NCBI GenBank assembly: GCA_039654915.1
Contig: CM077596.1
Span: forward strand, 73,285,751-73,349,750
Source of the DNA: Aquilaria yunnanensis
Lineage: Eukaryota > Streptophyta > Magnoliopsida > Malvales > Thymelaeaceae
DNA: 64,000 bases
Direction: 5' to 3'
The position numbers were made by a program, and so were the translations under genes. The stretch's first letter is position 1. Each line of letters starts with the position of its first letter. Below the pieces are notes generated by a model. The model saw nothing but the letters and a program-made list of their open reading frames with translations, did not search any database and was not told the DNA's origin. Below, one piece after another: positions 52,919-64,000 of the stretch.

Positions 52919-54402
52919 TAGTTACCTGATATCCAACAAAGAAGGTGCTGCAGCGGATGGGCTAGAAAGATCGATTCAGGAACCCCATGAGTGATGTTTG
53001 GGACTTGTGTCCTTGACGAGGGTTTGAGGGTTGACATGTTGCTCTTCCCACTTTGGCTCTTCCTTCCTGCTCGAAAGAATTACAATGTATATAAATATGT
53101 ATGTGATTTCACCTGATCACAATTAGGTGATTACAGTTTTAAGGTATATACATACATGCTAGCGACGGCTCCCACCAACAATTCAATGGATCGATCGTCC
53201 GGGGTTTGTGGATGGTGAGGCATCCTTCACTCACAACGGTCACTCGTCTATTTCCAATTGAATATTAGTACAAATCAATAAGTTTGATTAATTTAATTTG
53301 TTGGGCGTTGACATTTCCTCAGTCGCGTCTTTCCCTTTTGGCATGTAGCAGCAGCAGATGGTGCTGGCCGGACCACCACCCTACCATGCACAGATATCTA
53401 CACATGCACTAGCTATGAACTGAGCCTCCTTTTTACCCATCACGCTTACGATCACACACAGACAGTGAGCCCTCTAGTTGGTACTTTGCTCCTCTTTACC
53501 AAAAGACCAAAAAGGATCGATATTGCTCATTTCTTTAATTTCGGTATCCATCTTCTCGGAAATTGGACATGCTCTTGACTCCTCATCTGGGGAGTTTGAT
53601 GTTCTATGGTTTTTCCCACTATAAGGAATTAATTGAACGAATTATATATATGACCGAGTTTATTCCGCATGATTTAATTTCTGATGAATTCTATTATAAT
53701 TCACAGCTGAGAATTAACGATACATGAATTTCCTCACTCAATATATATCTTGGATGTTCAAGTCAATAAATTATAGCACTATTTGATTGGTTGCCGGAGA
53801 AATGTTTAATGTAGATAACTTAATCTATACACATTTCATAAACTGTTCTTAACATCTTGTTTGTTATATATGATCCCTAACATATTAATTGTTCTGTTTT
53901 GCTACTAAACCAACTTAAATTATTTTTTTTATAGTTTTCATCAGAGGAAATCATTAACTTGGATTAAGTAACTGGCATAAACTTTTGAAATTTTAATTTA
54001 AAATATTCAATAGCTATTTTTCAGTAAAGTTAAGATAACAAATTTTTTGATAGTCAAAAGAAAGTTTAAATTATTAGTTATTTTTTTTCTTTCTAAATTG
54101 AATAATTGTGATCTACTTAGAGAAAATAAATGATACTTTGAATTTTCTATTAACTATAAATTATATAAATTAAATTTACTAGAAAAAATTTATCTAATAG
54201 TTGAAATTAAAGCATGATCTAAAAAATTGGTGTCATACAATTACTCTGAGTTAATAAATTTTATCTAATAAAAATAATGCATAAAAAAATAATTTTAATA
54301 AGTTTATGACATAAAAAAAATAGAAAAATCAATAAGTTAGGGAAAAAATAGAAAAATAATTAAAAGTTATGAATTAGGCATATAATTTATCTTTTTGAAT
54401 TT
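52919..54402. other. AT-rich intergenic DNA
   Basis: Nothing supported; no domain-bearing frame. Confidence 0.4.
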
Positions 54403-54730
54403 TGGTGAATTTTTTTAATTTAATTTAAAGTAATTCAAAATCATTTATTTTTATTTTTACATTTTTTTCTTAAAATCAATATTATTTGAAACATAGTACA
54501 ATAGATATAATAATTCATTGAATAATTTTATTTCATAATCTAAATAACTTTTTATGAAATTTTAATTACTCAACATAAAAAAAATAATAAAACTTTAATT
54601 ACTATAAAAAAAAAGTATTCAATGGATTTGTTATATCTATATAATATTAGTCTTCAAGTGACATTAATTAAATTTGGACAAAGAAACGTAAAAATATCTT
54701 GAATCAATCTAACTTAAATTAGTCATACTA
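54403..54730. repeat. AT-rich foldback MITE, family A copy 4
   Basis: Left arm TTTTTTTAATTTAATTTAAA, then CAAAATCATTTATTTTTAT, the internal ATAGATATAATAATTCATTG and its complement TTGTTATATCTATATAATAT, then the right arm ending in TAACTTAAATTAGTCATA. Confidence 0.6.
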
Positions 54731-55162
54731 ATAACCACGTTGCCATTTGGCGTTGCTGATCAGATGCCGTTGAGAATTAGTTTAGTTGTTTGCCTAATTA
54801 ATAGATCATTAACGTTCGTAAAATTGCATATACCGAAAAAAAAATCTTAAAAATATGAAAATGACTTGGAAATCCTACCGGAATCTTGAACATGAAATAA
54901 ACAACGACCGAACCGATCGACTCAGCCGCCTAACTTTTGAACATGCTCGCTATCGTACTAATTAACCAATTCCTCAAATTGATGCCAACGTGAAAGCCAC
55001 TTGTTACACCGTCGGAAATTCCGTCAGCTCGATAATCACCGGTTAAAGCCTCTAATATACATTATTCCTCGTGAGCCCTTCGTTCCCTTGCCAACTCAAT
55101 TACAGATCTGCGGCCGCATGTCGATCCGCATCAACACATTCCTCAGTGAGTCGTCAAGCGCC
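54731..55162 (-). other. 3' flank of the IDD gene
   Basis: No coding signal recognised. A possible additional downstream IDD exon was looked for and not seen. Confidence 0.35.
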
Positions 55163-56376
55163 TCACTCGCTCCTCCCCGCAGTCTTGTGAAAGGGAGCGG
55201 AGGTAGATAAATGGGGAGATACGCACTCGGTCACCGCCGCCTTTGAATATTCATGATAAAGTGTAGAGAAATAATGATGAGCCTCCAGCAGTTCACAACT
55301 AAGCGTGTTAGTATTAGGATTAGGGTTTTGACGCGGGTCCCGAGAAGAGAGGTAGGATTGGTTGGTGAAGGAGAACGCACTAGGGTTGGTCGGCGGTGAA
55401 GAGAGGAGGTCAAGAGGGCCTCTTGATCCGTCTGCAGCTGTGGCTGAAAGCCTTGCGCTTTCTTCGGCCAATGCGTCGCAGAAGGCCTTGTGGGTTAAGA
55501 AGCTGTCCTTCCTGTACATCATTGGATCATGTTCTTTGAGTTAAAATATAGAAACGTACACTGATTGGTTTTATATATGTAATATACACATGCACAAATA
55601 TATTAACAAGTAGCGCCCCAGCTAGCTTCTAGATATACTAGCTAATACTGACCTAGAGAAATTGGTTCCACAATCACAAACATAGTGTCTGGTCCCACAG
55701 GTCTTGGAGTGAGCCTTCCAGTCGGAGTGAACGGCGTAGAGCTTGGAGCACTTGTGGCACTCCCACTTCTTCTCGCCGTGCTTTCTGCAGAAGTGCTTCT
55801 TGATTCCTGTGAGATCGCCCAAGGCTCTCGACGGATCATGGTGGATGCAGGTCGGCTCCGGGCACACGTACACTAACTTCTTCGCTTCTACCCCGCTGCT
55901 CCTCCGCTTCAGCTTCCATGGCAGGTTATGACCTCTCCTGTGTAGCTGAAGGTTCTGCTCCCTCTGGAAGCACTTGCTACAGACCTCGCACACGAACCTG
56001 TTGGTTGCCAAAAGAGAATTTGGCGACAAAGCAATCACTTCTGCATCCGGATCTGAATTAATGCGATTAGTTTGTTGTGCAAAGATTTCCGCAGTATATA
56101 TATAACTAACGTGAGCATGATTTCTAAAAGTTAATCGACATTATCAAATTCATGCAGGGTCATGTGCGAATGCCGTATATATCTTGGAGTCACCTCACCT
56201 GGGTGGCCAGGTAGGCTTCTCTTCTTCTTGACCTTGTGCTGGGGTTGCTGCTGAAGACTAGAAATAGAGGTGGAGGCGACAGGACATAAGCAGCCGAAGT
56301 AGTCTTCAAGACTGGAGCCTGATGATAGAAAGTCAGAGCTGTGGGTGGGGATGACGGCTGCTGCAGCTGGAAACAT
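55163..56376 (-). CDS. INDETERMINATE DOMAIN (IDD) C2H2 zinc-finger transcription factor, short C-terminus
   Basis: Three exons on the minus strand, 56376-56199, 56052-55653 and 55511-55163, join in frame to 308 codons plus stop. Exon 1 encodes a variable N-terminus ending in the basic [12 protein letters not shown], the IDD nuclear-localisation signal. Exon 2 runs [20 protein letters not shown] into the ID domain. Zinc fingers: [57 protein letters not shown]; and, across the last splice, [22 protein letters not shown]. All zinc ligands are present. Departures from the usual consensus include CSKCFQ for CNKGFQ and GTNFSR for GTLFSR. IDD proteins usually exceed 350 residues and end with conserved MSATALLQKAA and LDFLG motifs; neither is seen, and the protein stops about 95 residues after the ID domain. 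It could be a short paralogue or lack a 3' exon. It is nuclear and DNA-binding by family. Confidence 0.85.
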
Positions 56377-56631
56377 ACTTGGTGGATGTCGTTCGTTCTT
56401 GTCGCTGAAGAAAAATCCAAAACAAGGGAATAATCAAAAGCGAGACTTGTTTGTAGGATATGAATTAATGTGGAAGAGATGTGCGAAGAAGAAGACAGAG
56501 AGAAGAAAGCAGAGAGAATCCGGGAGGGGCTCTGGACCAGATCGATTTTCCCGGTGCTGGAATCCGAAATGCAAAATCTTTGTGGATTGAATTGAGCGTG
56601 ACCAAATATGATGGGCAGGGCAGCCTATTAA

Positions 56632-56655
56632 ATATATATATATATATATATATAT
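56632..56655. repeat. (AT)12 microsatellite upstream of the IDD gene
   Basis: Dinucleotide run about 256 bp before the IDD start codon; it may double as an AT-rich promoter stretch. Confidence 0.85.
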
Positions 56656-56834
56656 GTATCCTCCTACAAACTCGGTTGACTAATCTGTCATCACTATAAC
56701 ACAAAAAGCGATACGGCTAAGCGTGAGACGGACAGGCGGATGAACGACAGCAGTGACCAATATACGTGAATTTTTCTTTTCAATTATCCGTTTTTTATTT
56801 TTGCGAAAATTACAAACCCACCCTTTGAGGTTTG

Positions 56835-57175
56835 GTCTAACCTACACTTTGTCTCTTTATTTTCAAAACCCTACACTTTACCCCTAATTTACTTTACAGT
56901 ACCCGACAGCAACTTTTGAAACCCTAATTTAAACTATCCTTTAAAAAAATACTAATATCTATATACAGTAAGAAAAATACATTTACAGAAAGAAAAATTT
57001 GATAATTTAAAATGTCTATTAACTATAAAAAAATATTGAAGAGATTGAAATTATTGGAAGATGACTATTGTACAGTTTAAATATAGTTTTAGAATTTGTT
57101 ATCAAATAGTGTAAAAAACACATGATGCAAAATGCAGGCTTCTAAAAATAGAAGGGGCAAACTATAGGTTAGGAC
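56835..57175. repeat. MITE family B copy 2
   Basis: The left end GTCTAACCTACACTTTGTCTC and right end GGGGCAAACTATAGGTTAGG are inverted copies. Next inwards TTTTCAAAACCCTACACTTT pairs with AATGCAGGCTTCTAAAAATA. Internal order is the same as at 51977-52370, including GAAACCCTAATTTAAACTAT and its complement. Confidence 0.65.
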
Positions 57176-57247
57176 ATTCCTCAATGGATAGTTGTAAGTT
57201 TCTCTTTATTTTTTATTTGCTTAATTAAATTCATTTATTTATTTTCT

Positions 57248-57440
57248 ATATATTCCCTCTGTCTCATAAAAGCTACTTTCTTTACTATTCACAATAATTA
57301 ATTTATAATTTTATCTCTTTTAAAATTTATCATAAAAATATAAATTTTTTATATAAAAATGAAAATTTAAATGTTATAGTTTCTAAATATAATTTTTAAG
57401 ATTTTTTTTCAATACATACTACTATTTTTTATTTAAACCG
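57248..57440. repeat. Stowaway-like MITE remnant
   Basis: TATTCCCTCTGTCTCATAAA resembles the Stowaway (Tc1/mariner) terminus, typically CTCCCTCCGTCCCATAAA. The interior is AT-rich as expected. The opposite terminus was not found, so it is truncated or mutated. Confidence 0.45.
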
Positions 57441-58750
57441 TTAATACTCTAGACATGTGACACGAATGAGCAAAAGGCTACAAGAATTATAGTAGAATTT
57501 TTATGCGACAAAAATTTCGGCACTTCCTGTCTTTTACTTTTGTTTCGTTGTAAGCTTTTATTGCTTTGGCCGCATCGACGGCCGACTAGATATATGTGGA
57601 GGATAAGCCTTGAAAGTCTTGATATGTAGCTTAATATTACAATGTTTTTCTATAGTAGTTAATTTTTCTGTAACAATTAATTCCTTTAATTTATTTGGTA
57701 TTGTATATTCGTGAATATTCACTTTATGAAATACTAAAATTAATCATGGCGAATGTGGAATCTCATTGAATATCTCTATCTTTTGGTTTGGCATTATTCT
57801 CTTGCGTCCTAGCAGTGTATTCTTTAAAGTGACCAAGTAAATGAAAATCGCAGGCAGCCAGCTCCATCGAAGGAATTTGGAATACGCCCACCTCGGCACT
57901 TTCACTTTTAACTTTTATTTATTCCAAACCCATGTGCAAAGCTTTGAATAAAAAACTTTAACAAACAAATCTTTTCCACCATCTATCTACTCTTTCGCAT
58001 GCGTCACTCTACCCTCCATGCACGTCCTGTTAATTGTAGGGAAGCTAATCAGACAAGATTTATTTCGAATTACTACCATTAGGCTGAAGTGAACAAAACC
58101 ACTAATATATGGATTAATATCCTATTCACTAGCGGTGGAAAATTTTCTTTCCACCATCAGCCTATTTTGGCAACTTCAACTAATTTCTTAAGATAAGTGT
58201 GCCGATATTATTACTAGCTCGAATAGAGGGTATATGGTCTGCTGCCTCTGGTTTTCCTGTTCCCAAATTAGCACAAAGAAATATGCTCTCCAGCAACGAT
58301 TTTTGACAATTCTATGGCAAATGCAAAAACGCTTTTTTCTTGGAAAAATTTGTGGCTTGTCGAAGTTTTGAAGCGTCTTTCCAGCCAATACCTAAAAATC
58401 TCCTGCCAAATATTAATGCCTAACTCAAGAGAGAGATCTAAGCTACAATGCTGCAAGTTAAAACTTGTTTTTATGACAGAATTTTTACTTTAGATTTGAG
58501 CATAAAATATAAAACAATACGGAATTGCAGTTAATCGGCTTAAAGAATAATCACAAGTCATCGAGGAAAGCAAAGTTTGTTTCTGCCAATTTGGATATAG
58601 GTTAGCACTAATGCAAGTTAATGAGCATTGCTAAAATATGTAGATGGTGAAAAAAAAAATCTCACCGCCGGGGGATAGGATATTAATTCATAATGCATTG
58701 CATGCTAGGAGTACAAAGAATTGCTAATTTAAGAAATGTTACAGATTAAT
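57441..58750. other. Intergenic, nothing recognised
   Basis: No supported gene or repeat. Confidence 0.4.
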
Positions 58751-60900
58751 CCAAGTGGTTGAGATGGATGTGTCATGGCCCTCTTAGTGGAAAACTCAAC
58801 TGAGGCAGGTAAAATTTATTAAATTCATTGTTTAATACCTTATTTCAAGTTAACTAAGCAAAATTAAGTATTTTAGACAAGCTCACTAAGTTTCGAGGAG
58901 TTATGACACCAACAAGAGGTCAGGGTGAAATGGTAATTTTTGCATTCCAAAGTGCCAGGTCGTGTCCTGGGAGTTAAAAAATGAGGTTTTATAACCTAAC
59001 TTTTTAACTTCAACCCAAACATAGTAGAAATAAATAAGATTTGACCAAGGTTGACTAAGGCTACCTAAAAGAAGGAGGTTTATTTGTAACTTTTTTCAAT
59101 ATTCTGGTGGTTTGGTTTTAAAACGGGTGTAAAACTTCATAAAGATGAGGGATGGCTGCCATTTCCATCGTCAAACCCAAGTTCATCCTTCCCTCTACCA
59201 TTTCTCCATGAATTCATGCCCAAAATCAAGTGTTCTTAGTAAAATTTAAAGCTACCGAGGGTATATATATGCTAAAGGGAGCTTGATTCAAGAGGAATTT
59301 TACGTTTTTGAAGCTTGGAATCACATTTCCAGCCACCCCCTGTTTTTGATATGAGGTAACAAGTGTGTTCTTGGTGACTTCTTGTTTATTAGTTATTTGG
59401 AAGCTTGGGTTTTGGTTAGGAGTTAGTAATTTGGGTTTATATGTCTTTGATTACTTGGAACTTAGGTTGAACTTGTGGAACTTGGTTTGTGTGGAAGAGT
59501 AGCTTGAATCTTGCTTGTGACTTCAATTTAAGGTAAGGAAGTTATATTTTCAAGCTTAATTGACGTTATTGGAATAAGTTTGCTTGATGAATGCAAGTAA
59601 TTCTAGCAATAGCATTAGTTATTAGACAAGGTTAGATAATTATGGACTATAAGGTTTGTGATGAATGGAATGATGTTTAAATGCATCATAAGTTAGCTTG
59701 TGATAGTTGGTTGTGATCTGTGTGACATGTTTTACATATATGTGAAGTTTGGAGACTAACCAATTATGTTTTATATGTTTGGTAAGTGTCCAAAGTTCAT
59801 AGCAACAAAACCTGAAATTTTCTGGGTTTTCGTAGTATTGGCGACACGTCGCCAATAGATACCAACTCCCATAACATGTCACTGCTACCACAAAAACTCA
59901 CAGCACGTCAACAACTGTGGGGGTTCAAGGGGAGGCCTAAAGGGGTTCTCAAAGTACCTTGGGGTCAATATTCCGAGGGTACTTCGAGGCTTTCAAAACT
60001 CCTTCAAGACCTAGAAGTCTTCTTGAATTTTATTTAGTCATATGGTTACTTCCACCATAAGTAAGGAACTAAGTTTTCAAATGATCACAACTAGATATCA
60101 CTAGCTTAGGGGAGAGGTTTAGTACCCTTGGCAACCTAGCCGTGTAGTTAGCCATGAGGTTGTAAGGTGAAATCTTAATGCACCTAGTTTACAATGTCTT
60201 TATGGCCTAGGCTACAATAATTCCACCATAGTGCCCCTGTACAACATAAGGGAGAGTTTCAACTAGTAATTTATCACTAGTTAGACTGACAAGCTAAGCT
60301 TGCTAGAGGACGAGGCAATGCCTTGTAGTTCAAGAACTAGGTAGAGGACAAGTCCCAAGGGACTGAAACATATGTGTATAGGTTTAGCCTCACGCTGTAC
60401 GAGCTCACAGTAGATTATATATGATAATATATATGTCGTCCTTAGCATTTTCCTTGTAGGTGAAGATCCTTTATTGAGAATTTCAAATTCTTACTCCCTT
60501 ATCTTATGTTGTGTAGTTTCTGACCGTGTTGAGCCTGATAATCGTTGAGGGTTATCGCAATAGTCTTTTGTTACAGGTATAATGTTATGGGAATCTTTAT
60601 GATTATAATTTTCTTAGTTATTTGTCAGAGAAGTAATAGTACTAACTATAGTATTTTCTTGCTTACATAGGCTAGCAGTGCGTGGATAGACTTTTACAAC
60701 TCGCCACTGGGACTCATTTCCAAAGTGGGAGTTAGTTGGGAGGATCTCAGTAGAGACTTGTACACGTTTATGCCTAGTTGCCTCCCGTGTCTATGTTTAA
60801 AGCTTTAGACTCTAAGGTTGCTCTTGGGTGAGGGGCCTTAGTCTACTTTTGTTGAATGTCCTCACATGGTTATTATGTGTAGTACTGATAATATAAATGT
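58751..60900. other. Noncoding, retroelement-LTR-like sequence
   Basis: Moderate-GC, frame-poor sequence resembling long plant LTRs in texture: a leader-like stretch around 59150-59340 and a T-rich, gene-free tail. I could not find paired TG..CA ends with a target duplication, so it is left unclassified. Confidence 0.3.
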
Positions 60901-60929
60901 TGATTATGTGTGCTTTGACTATTTGAACT

Positions 60930-61950
60930 TAATTTCTATAAAAAGGGCCTCGGCCAAGGGAATATTTTATGGTTTCCATGTGATAGCCAAGGTGCCGATC
61001 ACCCTCAGAACTCATTGGTTCGGACAAAGCGCCAACCTTGAAAGGGAAACCACCTGCCACGAAAAGAAGGATGCCCGACCTCTCGAAATCCTGCCTCGGC
61101 ATTTCTCCATTCCTGGAAACAATAGTGCCAACCTCAGGAGAACGAGTAAGCCATCCTCAGAAGTGGGGGTGCCTCCGAAAAGGTCACTCTCGGGAAATAT
61201 ACTCCTGCGATACTAAAGTGACGTCGGAGGACAAGTCCTCCAAAGAGGCCTCCTCTACCCAAAAAGGGACCTCGGGAGTACGACATAAGCATTTAAGGAG
61301 CCTCTGACACATCCCCGATAATCCGCCCCGACCATACCCTGACACGCCGTTTGCAGGGACACTCTAGCACGTCACTCTCGGGTTGATTAGACTCCTAGCC
61401 CATAGGCCTATGCCCTGCTAGGAGTCCCCTGTTAACCAAAAGACGTGGAATGCATCCCGCCGAACACGTGTCACGATCTGGGCTGGCCACACAAAAAGGG
61501 CTATCACTATCCGCCCCCTATATGTACTGGGTAATTATTCCGGGTAGGGGGGGACGTTATTTGAGATAATGTACTCCTTTACTCTAAAGACATCATCTCA
61601 TTACCTCAAAAAGGACTCACTTGGGCGTCAAAGGCTCCGCCCCAGAAAAACACTCCGGGGACCTCCTAACCCTTGCTTCCTGTGACTTTCAGGTGATCTT
61701 CTCAGAGTACGTTCGTCCCAGACCTTTCTCTATTTCCATAAGCCCTTGCTGCCTTCACCATGACACACGAAGGAGATGCCGAAGGGCATCACCATGTACT
61801 CAATTCAAAGCTAAATGAGCATGCTTATTGCATTTTCTAGGTTAATCAACTAGTTTTATGAAGTTTTAATTCGTCCACATATATAACTAGCCAATTACAA
61901 CTACTGTGGGATCCGTTTTCATGGGCTTCCTGGGCAGGGCTAAGGGCGGC
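60930..61950. other. Noncoding, GC-richer retroelement-like sequence
   Basis: CTCGGGA, CCTCGG and TCCTCCAA motifs recur as in some plant gypsy LTRs. A TATA-like CCCTATATGTACTGGG lies near 61520, and the stretch ends next to the LINE fragment. No ends or target duplication were identified. Confidence 0.3.
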
Positions 61951-61965
61951 CATGTCAGGATGAGG

Positions 61966-63560
61966 GGATGCTGACCTCAGTGTCGGTTTCTATTTTGATT
62001 AATGGCAGTCCTACAAATGAATTTCAATTAGAAAAAAGACTGGGACAAGGTGACCCCTTATCTCCATTTTTCTTTTTGATTTGTGCAGAGGTGTTGCACT
62101 GCATGCAGGACAAAAGCTATGCATGGGGGTGGGTTGAAAGGAGTCAAAGTTGGTAGGGACAACATTGAAGTCTCTCATATGCAATTTGCAAATGACACCT
62201 TGCTAATTATGCAAATAAGAAGAATTCTGTGTTGTTTTCATCTGATTTCCGACCTAAACATAATAATTTCTAAAAACTGCCTAAAAGGAATAAACATGAT
62301 AGAATTTGAGATTGAAAGATTAGCATTGGATGTCAGTTACAATGCTAGGGTTTTTCCATTTCAGTACCTAGGCTTACCTATTGAAGTGGCCTCCAAAGTA
62401 TTGCAATTTGGACTCTTGTTGTTGACAAATTATCGAATAGACTGTTTGACTGGAAAATGAAAAATAAAATGTCTACAGGTGCAAGATTGACTCTTTGCAA
62501 GTCTTGCCTATCAAGTCTACTTATTTATTTCCTTTCACTATTTTATTGCCCATCAACCATTATTAAAAAGCTTAAGTCCATTTGAAAACACTTTCTATGG
62601 GGAGGTTTAGGCGAGGGAAATAAAATTCATTAGGCATGTTGGGATATATAAGGTTGTCTCCAATAAGATTATGTGAGGGATTAAATGTTTATAGTCTTGA
62701 AAGTAAAAATTTGGCCTTATTGTCAAAATGGTTGTGGCACTTCAAGGTAGAAGAATTTTCATTCTAGAATAGTGATTAGGGTTTTATATAGTGAAAATGG
62801 GAGTTTGGGGTCTTGTACACTCAATATAGTGTGGGGTGGAATTGTAAACATAGATACTTGCTTGGCAAAAAAAGGGGGGGTTAGGTTAGAGAAATGTTTT
62901 ACTTGGAAGCTAGGCAATGAAAGGTTAATTAGATTTTGGTTTAATAGATGGATTGGGGGGAACCTTTAATGGTTAGATTTCCTAGACTTTATAGTCAGTC
63001 TTAAAATCCTAATAGTATAGTTCTGGATATGGGCAATTGGACGTGGGAGGCAATTGAGTTTATGGAGAGTTTGAAAATAAGTCACTAAGAGGACATGTAG
63101 GGGAAGAAGCTTAGGAATTATTGGCTTTACTAAAAAGCTTTTCTCTAAGCATGTATGACTTGGATTCCCTCATCTAAGGTCTCAATAGTAGTGGTGCCTT
63201 CATGGTAAAGTCTTCATTAAAGGTGTTAAAACTAAAGCTTATGATTGTAAACTCACATGATCAAATCATTTTGTTGAATTCATGGTGTCTTGTTAAAGTT
63301 AATTTCTTAGCTTAGAGAGTTGTTTAGAGACATTTGCCAACAAGAAGGAATGTAGTGTCTCAGGGTTTGGTTCAAGTTGGCTTACTTTGCCCCTTTCACA
63401 AACTTCATTAAGAGGACGAAAAGCATTTTTTCCTATGGTGCATATTCTCAACTAATATATAGAGGTCAATATATGCGTGGTGGGGTAATGCATTCTCACA
63501 TCCACCAAGTTTAAGGTAAGTCTTCAAGCAGCCCCCTAATTTTCTTCAAAAGCATCAAAT
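61966..63560 (+). pseudogene. Broken L1-type LINE, ORF2 reverse transcriptase region
   Basis: Pieces of plant L1 ORF2 occur in order. SVLINGSPTNEF..GLGQGDPLSPFFFLICAE-type sequence at 61966-62110 is followed, after a frameshift near 62130, by GVKVGRDNIEVSHMQFANDT and FQYLGLPI. After another shift near 62445 comes LFDWKMKNKMSTGARLTLCK. Later (62780-62970) CLAKKGGVRLEKCFTWKLGN and WFNRWIGG belong to the region before the zf-RVT domain, with traces to about 63560. The catalytic FADD is FAND, so one Asp is lost. Endonuclease and 5' parts are missing. Not functional. Confidence 0.8.
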
Positions 63561-64000
63561 CTTTTTTACCTTTGGGGCATGGTGGTCAAAGCAGTTATTT
63601 GGGCTACATAGTCATCTCGGAACAATTCTATTTTTGATAATATGCTCATCATTATTATCATAAAAAAAGTTATAATACTCCTTACTCATTTTCACACCTT
63701 CCTCATCTACATGATTTGGATCATCATCACCAACTTTCCTTATCTTTCGTTGACTTGTATCTTTTTTGCACATCTCCATGCCTTTGCCTTTTTGTTTTTT
63801 GCATGAACTCAAAACTCCAGCACTACCAATAACATGGACTACTCATTAACTCCACCAACATCAATTGACACAATTGTAGCACCAGCACTTGCAATGGATT
63901 GCCCAATACCTCTACTCCTTCATGAACCCCTACTCTTTCATGAACCCTTTTCATACCGGCACTCACTATTGTGCTTATACTCATTTCTCTCAATGCTCCT
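63561..64000. other. Window end, nothing recognised
   Basis: A 66-codon minus-strand frame (63612-63812) rich in Lys, Asp and Asn has no recognisable family. Confidence 0.35.

Noticed and set aside
58765..60870. Possible LTR running from TGTGTCATGG to CCTCACA
   Set aside because: The flanking pentamers differ and terminal inverted bases match only partly; not enough for a call.

Overview
The window is nuclear DNA of a flowering plant. The evidence is a DYW-type pentatricopeptide repeat (PPR) gene, a 19-exon SPIRRIG-type BEACH gene with plant GT..AG introns, an INDETERMINATE DOMAIN (IDD) zinc-finger gene, and the usual plant transposon classes: MULE, hAT, Stowaway-like, copia and gypsy LTRs, TRIM, L1-type LINE. 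A non-grass angiosperm is my guess, from the low exon GC; no species can be named. No prokaryotic operon, CRISPR array or organellar gene was seen, and no convincing tRNA or rRNA gene.

Layout. 1-14.3 kb is transposon territory. It holds the cut end of a gypsy-type LTR at the window edge, a TIR element (about 0.9-2.85 kb) with a GTGTCT repeat array, T-rich/A-rich tracts around another TIR element, and a three-level nest. In the nest, a MULE-like element with an 11-bp target-site duplication (TSD) was invaded by a copia solo LTR, which was invaded by a 4.06-kb gypsy solo LTR. 14.36-17.21 kb (minus) is a single-exon PPR-DYW gene, most like OTP86, the chloroplast rps14 editing factor. The MULE ends only about 75 bp beyond its stop codon. 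17.4-22.1 kb is intergenic with a MITE, a local duplication and a hAT element.

22.49-42.22 kb (minus) is a complete SPIRRIG (SPI/BCHA) gene. I placed every splice site; the 19 exons join without a frame break into 3568 codons plus stop. Intron 5 carries a decayed tandem copy of exon 6, and intron 6 carries a TRIM retroelement.

43-45.2 kb holds broken fragments of an SMT2-type sterol methyltransferase, with a 1.7-kb solo LTR (TSD GAGGG) between them. 45-55 kb is AT-rich intergenic DNA full of short inverted-repeat elements: a hAT MITE with a perfect 8-bp TSD and several copies of two home-grown MITE families. 55.16-56.38 kb (minus) is a three-exon IDD zinc-finger gene with an unusually short C-terminus. 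56.8-64 kb contains MITEs, retroelement-like noncoding DNA and a broken L1-type LINE.

The three intact genes (organelle RNA editing, membrane trafficking/P-body function, transcription) are ordinary neighbours with no evident functional link. I see no new multi-gene system. The most interesting things are structural: nested insertions with datable order, a poison-exon-like duplicate inside SPI, the split SMT2 pseudogene, and uncharacterised short repeat families.
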